Shown here in pieces: positions 1 through 64,000 of a DNA stretch of 64,000 nucleotides (position 1 is the first letter of the stretch; every line of letters begins with the position of its first letter). Source of the stretch: Paulinella micropora (Eukaryota > Cercozoa > Imbricatea > Euglyphida). Both the position numbers and the translations under genes were made by a program. The stretch lies in assembly GCA_009731375.1 (NCBI GenBank), contig BJOX01000268.1, forward strand, positions 485,324 to 549,323. The letters run 5' to 3'. The notes beneath the pieces are model-generated. The model had not been told where the DNA came from and searched no databases. It saw only the letters and a program-made list of their open reading frames with translations.

Positions 1-2445
<2,445 letters not shown>

Positions 2446-2566
2446 GCAGCACATGCGCGCACGTGGTGTGTCAGGGGTGTGTGTTGGGGGGTGGCGCATG
2501 TGTCGTGAGATCTTGGTCACGCCGCTGGGAACGTGGTGTGTCAGGGGTGTGTTTGGGGGGTGGCGC

Positions 2567-14563
<11,997 letters not shown>

Positions 14564-14598
14564 CTCTTTCTCTTTCTCTTTCTCTTTCTCTTTCTCTT

Positions 14599-14637
<39 letters not shown>

Positions 14638-16190
14638 GTATGTATATAATGTATATATATATATATATATCCCACCCGGTATATAATGGCAATACTTACC
14701 GTTCCGTCTGTCGGTTATCCTTGGTCTGGAGGCTACGGAGTCCCTACTTTAGGTATTCCTCAGAGTTATCGGTTATTAAATATCGTACTATTGTAACAAT
14801 CTGGAGTCGCTGATAAAATCAACGGGGTATGGAAATTTTCCTCAGATTTTCGGAAATTTTCTAAGCAAACACGTGTGTCGAGAGAAAAAGCATGGGCGGG
14901 GAATTTTTAATGATGCGCTTCCTAGGTATGTATGCTTTTTCTTGGGACGTTTTGGGTGCAGGGGTGTGCAGTCATGCAGTGGCAATGTTTTCTTTGAGCT
15001 GTCGGGCTACTCACGAGTTGTTTTGTACTACTGCGGCGGGGCTGGGGTCACACTTGCTGTGTAACAGGGGTTTGGGGGTTTGACACTGCTCACAGCTAAA
15101 CTAGAAAAATTGTTGCCTTGCATGGGGTGTGGTTGTTTCGCTTGGCCCCCAGTTTCTAGACATGTGGGTACACACAGAGGGGTAAGAGACATGTTTTTAT
15201 TCAATTGAAGTTATTTGATGAGGCGTGGGTTATTTTCGGTTTGAAGTTGTTTGGTGATGAGGCGTGGGTTGCTGCGGCACACAGCCTCTGGTTTTGCCGG
15301 TTCTGTTAGAACTAATAATCAATATCATCTAATAGTTACATGGACCGGCAGTGTAAGAGTATCGGTGTCGTGAGTGCCATTACTTATTATATCCGGCCAG
15401 TCACGAGTCATATATCGTTGTATATATATATTCAATGGACAAAAACCTCCGCAATTGCTTCCCGTCTTAAATCAGCAACCGAAGCGTCCCCCTCTAATCG
15501 TCCGGCTTGCCATATGCTTTTTAGATCATTTTAGTGGGGTCCAAACTTGAACGGATGCAACTATAACTCAGATATTACATATTGACATGCTTTTGACATA
15601 TGTATTTTCAATCTTTTTGTTATCTGTTTTTGTTGTTAGAAAGATCTCGATGAGATCATTATCTGGTCCTCACTGTTTTCAAACATCGAAAAAATTGAAA
15701 TTTAAAATTCAAATTCAAATTCCGAACATTTTGTGTTTTATTCATTGAAAAAAAGTTATGGGCAAAGGTTGTCTATAATTCACCAAAATTTTGTCGGGGC
15801 TATATAATGATTCGAATTTTTTCTTATTAATACCTGTATCAAGATATATAATCAGTATCCAGACTTGAATGTCGACGGTGGCAGTAATAAAATTGAGTCG
15901 GAGTCAGGTTGAAGCTAAGTAGTAACTGTAACCATGTCAAAAAAAATAAAAAAATAAAAAAAAATCTTTACTATGACAATGAATCTTAGTGCCACGGTTT
16001 GCATAGTGGAAGATGCGGGCGGGTTGAAAAGGCGACATAACTGATAAGACATTGTGCCAGCTTCTGTGCCGCCGGCGGGCGAAGGCTGCCCGAGCGGGGC
16101 AAAATATTTACGCACCGGCGTTATATCAAACTTACTACACAACTCGGATTTTTACGCGGGTGACACACAACGCGTGCCTGCAAAGCTGAA
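14564..16190. other. Spacer between convergent 3' ends, no gene seen
   Basis: After the INTS11 stop come a TCTCTT tract and a TATA-rich stretch, then about 1.5 kb of ordinary AT-leaning sequence. Open frames are short, lack splice structure and resemble nothing I know. It presumably holds the 3' untranslated regions of INTS11 (+) and the oxygenase gene (-). Confidence 0.6.
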
Positions 16191-22552
<6,362 letters not shown>

Positions 22553-22801
22553 CTAGCCAGGCAACGATACAGACAACAACGGCACTAGTGAGCAAGGGAG
22601 GGGGACGAAACGGCAGTAGTGAGGCAGTGGAGGTAGACAAAAGCTAGGCAGTGAGGGTAGACAAAACAGCAGTAGTGAGGAAGAGAAGGAGACAGAACGG
22701 CAGCAGTGCGGCAGAGGACAGACCAGCAGTCGCAGACAGGGCGCTCGCCCCGCACCGCACACCTCACTCGCCTCACTCCCCTCGCACGCCCTACATGTAT
22801 G

Positions 22802-22835
<34 letters not shown>

Positions 22836-23379
22836 TGTATGTATGTATGTACGTACGTGTGTTTGTATGTGTGTACCCGCTCGCTGTTGTTCTTCTCCTC
22901 TTGCTGGGTCTGGCTGCGGGCGCCCGCAGGCTGGCTAAAGGGCCCTCCGGCAGAGAGAGCACAGGCAAGACGCGAGGCCAAGGGCCCTCCGGTAGAGAGA
23001 GCACAGGCAAGACGCGGAGCAGCGCGGCGCCGCGCGGGGGAGAGGGGGTGAGGACACGGGACGGGAGGACAGCAGAAGTAGCAGCAGCAGCAGCAGCAGC
23101 GGCCTGAGCGAGCACAACGCACCAAGACAGGGAAAGATGTCCCTAGTTGTTAAGTACCATAAGCAAGTACTTTAAGTATTTCGTTCTCAGCCTAGTCTTA
23201 CTGTCAATGTTTGTGAGAGGACACTGTAAGATAGAGCGAGTACGAGGCCGGCAAGAAGTAGCCTAGCACAAGGACTAGGAAGGGCAAGGAGCGGCAGCAG
23301 AGAAGAGGAGGGGAAAGGAGAAGTGAGGAGTGAGGAAGCAGCAGGACAACAGAGGAGGTGAAAGGAGAAGTGAGGAGTA
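22553..23379. promoter_or_regulatory. Head-to-head spacer between the oxygenase (-) and CaaX-protein (+) genes
   Basis: The 827-bp interval separates the first recognised exon of the - strand oxygenase from the ATG of the + strand gene, so it should hold both promoters or a shared one. It contains a 49-bp tandem duplication (22945-23020), (TATG)n at 22797-22870, a CAG run at 23078-23100, and one end of the MITE family (23139-23196). I see no convincing TATA box. Confidence 0.45.
23139..23196 (+). mobile_element. Solo end of the MITE family
   Basis: The segment starting GTCCCTAGTTGTTAAGTACC and running to TTCTCAGCC aligns with the terminal repeats of the element at 28691-28889. Only one end is present. 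Confidence 0.6.
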
Positions 23380-33721
<10,342 letters not shown>

Positions 33722-36700
33722 TATCCATCGCTCATCATGTATCATGATATCTATTGCTCACCGTATCATATATATTGCTCGTCATGTGATGTACATCGCT
33801 CGCCACATTAAACTGCCAACATCATCCCAACTTCCCATTCATCTTCCTCGCCAATATTTGAGGTTCGGCCAATCCGAGCATGTCATTTGAAAGCCCTTCT
33901 CGTGAGCTCCCAAGCGATGACTTTAGCCTTGTTGCAGCCTTTCAAGAGGTGGAGGAGGATAAACTCAAAGTTGGATGCTGTTGCGATTTGGATGTGGCTG
34001 TTGATATACTGATGACTCCTCCTCGCCCNNNNNNNNNNNNNNNNNNNNNNNNNNNNNNNNNNNNNNNNNNNNNNNNNNNNNNNNNNNNNNNNNNNNNNNN
34101 NNNNNNNNNNNNNNNNNNNNNNNNNNNNNNNNNNNNNNNNNNNNNNNNNNNNNNNNNNNNNNNNNNNNNNNNNNNNNNNNNNNNNNNNNNNNNNNNNNNN
34201 NNNNNNNNNNNNNNNNNNNNNNNNNNNNNNNNNNNNNNNNNNNNNNNNNNNNNNNNNNNNNNNNNNNNNNNNNNNNNNNNNNNNNNNNNNNNNNNNNNNN
34301 NNNNNNNNNNNNNNNNNNNNNNNNNNNNNNNNNNNNNNNNNNNNNNNNNNNNNNNNNNNNNNNNNNNNNNNNNNNNNNNNNNNNNNNNNNNNNNNNNNNN
34401 NNNNNNNNNNNNNNNNNNNNNNNNNNNNNNNNNNNNNNNNNNNNNNNNNNNNNNNNNNNNNNNNNNNNNNNNNNNNNNNNNNNNNNNNNNNNNNNNNNNN
34501 NNNNNNNNNNNNNNNNNNNNNNNNNNNNNNNNNNNNNNNNNNNNNNNNNNNNNNNNNNNNNNNNNNNNNNNNNNNNNNNNNNNNNNNNNNNNNNNNNNNN
34601 NNNNNNNNNNNNNNNNNNNNNNNNNNNNNNNNNNNNNNNNNNNNNNNNNNNNNNNNNNNNNNNNNNNNNNNNNNNNNNNNNNNNNNNNNNNNNNNNNNNN
34701 NNNNNNNNNNNNNATTGGTATAAAGCTCCTAGAGTAATGTTCTATGCCGTCACTTCCTTTATTCCACCGATTGGTGTGGAGACTTTCCTTATGGAATGGA
34801 GGACTGGATGCACATGGCCTTTTGGCTCAGCAATTGGCAGGAGATACACTATTATTGTTATTATTATTATTTAATTTTTCATCTTCATAAAAGTTTGTGC
34901 AAATATGTATGTATATGCTTTTACATATACTTCATATTTGTGTATGTTTCCGCACATATTATATATACGTATATACATATATATATATTAAGCCGGTTGA
35001 CAGTTGCGTTTGGCGAGCGGCACATGTCTGTCGAAGGATAGGCCATGGCGCAGTGTGTGTCACAACAGCTTGTCGTTGACCTATTGTCACAGTGCGATCT
35101 GCCACAACAGCTTGTCGGTGACCCATTGTGCAATCTTCCATACAAGCCTGTCGGTGACAGCACTCAAGCAGACTGCCTTTGCTGTCTCTCCTATACGTAG
35201 CTCGCTGCTCACATCTCCAGCCAGCACATGTTGCCCTGTGATGCAAGTGGCATCACGCACTTCTTTAACATTCGCTTTCTCCTCCGTGTCTCCATCATTT
35301 TTTCAATTTGCAGCCTTTTTTGTTTATGTGTGTTCAAGTGTGTGTGTTCTGACTTTTGCAGTATGATTTGTGTGGCTAGTACTGACCGTCTCGTGTTCTT
35401 GATTTTCTTGCCACATCAATATAATCATAAACTATTATCTAGTACGTAGCCCCGAGAAAGTGGTGCAGTGTCCAATATTTATTGAGGGGGCACTGCCGCC
35501 GCCCCTTAGTAAGCTTGACTTAACCCGGACCGTGTGCGGGAGGGAGGTGACCGGGGCGGGTCAAAGTGCGCTAAACAGGAGTCCGGCGTGTCAATTGCGG
35601 TTGCCAGATGGTTGCGAGGTTACCGGTATGCATGCAAATGATTCCGGTGGCAACGAAATCACTGCTCTAGTTTGAATTCAATTTTCAACACATTTCAATG
35701 CAAAAGTCGAAATGGTCCCGGTGGGGGGGGGGCATTGTAGGATCGGTAATTAGCCTGACCCTTCTCCTCACTATCTACAGTTACGTATTTACTCAGTACT
35801 TATTAATCAAGTTAAGTACCTTTTCTCTAGTATCTGTGGCACTAGTTTTTGTAAAGCGCCCAATGATAGCTCGTATGAATATACTATCAAGAAGTCGGTA
35901 ATATAATACGTGACAACCAAACACACTGTCCTCAAAAGTGCAGTGTGGACATCACCCCCAGAATTATCCGGTAAAAACTTATGAGGCGCCTCATTTATAC
36001 TAATAGATTTCCTGCGTTTGGCCGGACGTCTGAAATGCCAATTTAATCCTCTTTTTTGGGCCGGCGGCTTTTTGTATTTGCGGGCGGCGTCACTGCGACT
36101 GAGATAATATTAATATATATAACGAGACATCATTCTCTTTTTGAGGACTGTGTTTGGTTTTATCACAAGTTACCGTCGGACTTACTTTTCCATTGCCAAA
36201 GTTGTTACAGTGCCACGTGACTCAATATTTAATAATCATATCATCTACACGTCTATCTAACGACATGAGGAATGAGGAATACCTAACGTAGACTTCAGTG
36301 ACTCCGTCACGTAGTACTCTCCAAGCCAAGAATAACTGACAGACCGGAACATAGAGTTAGTTGAATGCTATTATAAGTGACTACCGGGTGGCCGGCCTGC
36401 ATATGTCGTCAATGCAATCCCAGACCAGTAATTCACACCTAGTCACAGTGTCACTGTCACTATCTAACAAACTACCGTAAATACCGGTTATATTAATTCA
36501 GTGTGTCCATGACCTAGTCAACTTCCTAACGATATTTAATTTTAACACAAACGCCTGGGAGACATTAAACTGGCTTCCTATTATTAATAATATATACAGT
36601 ACAAGTCATGATATATACCACTGTTGAGTCCACTTCCTAAGGTAATTGAGCAGGAGCACAGTCCGAGGCTGAAGACTCATTCAGAAGACTGACTTTACAT

Positions 36701-36914
36701 TAGAATACTACAGAGACTCTGACTCAACACTTACCGGTAAGGCTTCGTGCTTGCTAGCACAGTATAGTAATAATTCTGGGACAGAGCGAGATTAACTTAC
36801 GTCCATGCAAGATATACTATAGTATTAATATGAAAGTATCAGTGCGTGACTCTCAAATACAGGTAAAATAAAAGATAAAGTAGAGAGAGAGAGAGCCTCA
36901 GTGACGTTCTTGAG

Positions 36915-36952
<38 letters not shown>

Positions 36953-37090
36953 TTGGGGAATGTAGTTTGAATGGTATCGTAGATAAAATAATGTGACATA
37001 CAAACAAAATGGCTAAATAGAAGCATCAATTTGGTTTTTGTGAGTCGACAGTGCTCTTGTAGAAGCGTAGACCTGGTCTGCATTACCAAT
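33722..37090. other. Spacer between convergent genes; 685-base gap, no gene seen
   Basis: This follows the CaaX-gene stop and ends at the stop of the giant gene. An ATG-led frame at 33880-34028 is cut by the N run (34029-34713) and cannot be judged. The rest is AT-leaning sequence with a GA tract at 36883-36950. No RNA gene or conserved protein stretch was noticed. Confidence 0.5.
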
Positions 37091-63402
<26,312 letters not shown>

Positions 63403-63423
63403 CTGGCAACACGAGAGGGAGAG

Positions 63424-63474
<51 letters not shown>

Positions 63475-63541
63475 ATATAATATATATATATACATATATA
63501 TAGGGAACATGTTCGCCAGACCTGGCAACACGAGAGGGGGA

Positions 63542-63601
<60 letters not shown>

Positions 63602-63666
63602 ATATAATATATATATATACATATATATATACATACATACATATATATACATATATATATACATAT

Positions 63667-63765
<99 letters not shown>

Positions 63766-63783
63766 GGGGGGGGGGAACGTGGG
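63403..63783 (-). repeat. TA arrays with an exon-edge echo, then GA and poly-G before a terminal gap
   Basis: Two (TA)n arrays (63423-63470 and 63541-63600) are separated by 63503-63541, an exact copy of the acceptor and first 21 bp of the next exon (GGGAACATGTTCGCCAGACC on +). CA, GA and poly-G tracts follow, then N from 63784 to the end. The upstream exons of the giant gene lie beyond. Confidence 0.9.
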
Positions 63784-64000
63784 NNNNNNNNNNNNNNNNN
63801 NNNNNNNNNNNNNNNNNNNNNNNNNNNNNNNNNNNNNNNNNNNNNNNNNNNNNNNNNNNNNNNNNNNNNNNNNNNNNNNNNNNNNNNNNNNNNNNNNNNN
63901 NNNNNNNNNNNNNNNNNNNNNNNNNNNNNNNNNNNNNNNNNNNNNNNNNNNNNNNNNNNNNNNNNNNNNNNNNNNNNNNNNNNNNNNNNNNNNNNNNNNN

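Noticed and set aside
15913-16142. 75-codon - strand frame in the spacer
   Set aside because: No splice context, no recognisable motif, and a poly-A/T stretch inside it.
33880-34028. ATG-led frame MSFESPSRELPSDD entering the N gap
   Set aside because: It is too short to judge, and most of the reported length is N; it was left unannotated as a gene.
35004-35366. Cys/Thr-rich frames around 35.0-35.4 kb
   Set aside because: They arise from three near-repeats of GTGNCACAACAGCTTGTCGG-type sequence and overlap frames on the other strand; no coding evidence.

Overview
This window is nuclear DNA from a eukaryote, most likely an alga or other protist. The evidence is genes split into dozens of short GC-rich exons with GT...AG borders, an Integrator endonuclease gene, and a giant cysteine-rich, IPT/TIG and seven-pass membrane protein of a kind I associate with protists. 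I cannot name the species. Introns and spacers are swollen by simple repeats: (ATCT)n, (TATG)n, (CATATA)n, (TTATG)n, GA and trinucleotide arrays. Thirteen N runs interrupt the assembly.

Layout. (1) 1-2443: microsatellite DNA. (2) 2567-14563, + strand: INTS11, the catalytic subunit of Integrator, 14 exons that join in frame to about 823 codons. (3) 14564-16190: spacer between two convergent 3' ends. (4) 16191-22552, - strand: a prolyl 4-hydroxylase-like 2-oxoglutarate/Fe(II) oxygenase; five 5' exons join cleanly, the 3' exons are less certain. (5) 22553-23379: head-to-head spacer. (6) 23380-33721, + strand: nine exons join in frame to a 181-residue protein I do not recognise, ending in a CaaX-like box (CLIM). 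(7) 33722-37090: spacer with a 685-base gap. (8) 37091-63402, - strand and open at its 5' end: 42 visible exons (about 4,650 codons) of a giant surface protein with IPT/TIG repeats, then dozens of GCC2/GCC3-type Cys-rich repeats, then a multi-pass membrane domain and a cytoplasmic tail.

The genes form no pathway. INTS11 is nuclear RNA processing, the oxygenase is probably secretory-pathway or cell-wall protein modification, the giant protein is probably a surface receptor or adhesin, and the small CaaX protein is probably membrane-anchored.

The most unusual feature is that introns repeatedly contain degraded partial copies ('echoes') of their own neighbouring exons. The copies usually include the splice site, lie in direct or inverted orientation, and sit between microsatellite tracts. 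At least a dozen cases occur in all four genes. The second theme is several short retroelement-like families whose ends run straight into (ATCT)n, (AAC)n or (AAT)n tails, which may explain part of the microsatellite load. There is also a 199-bp MITE-like element with about 55-bp terminal inverted repeats.
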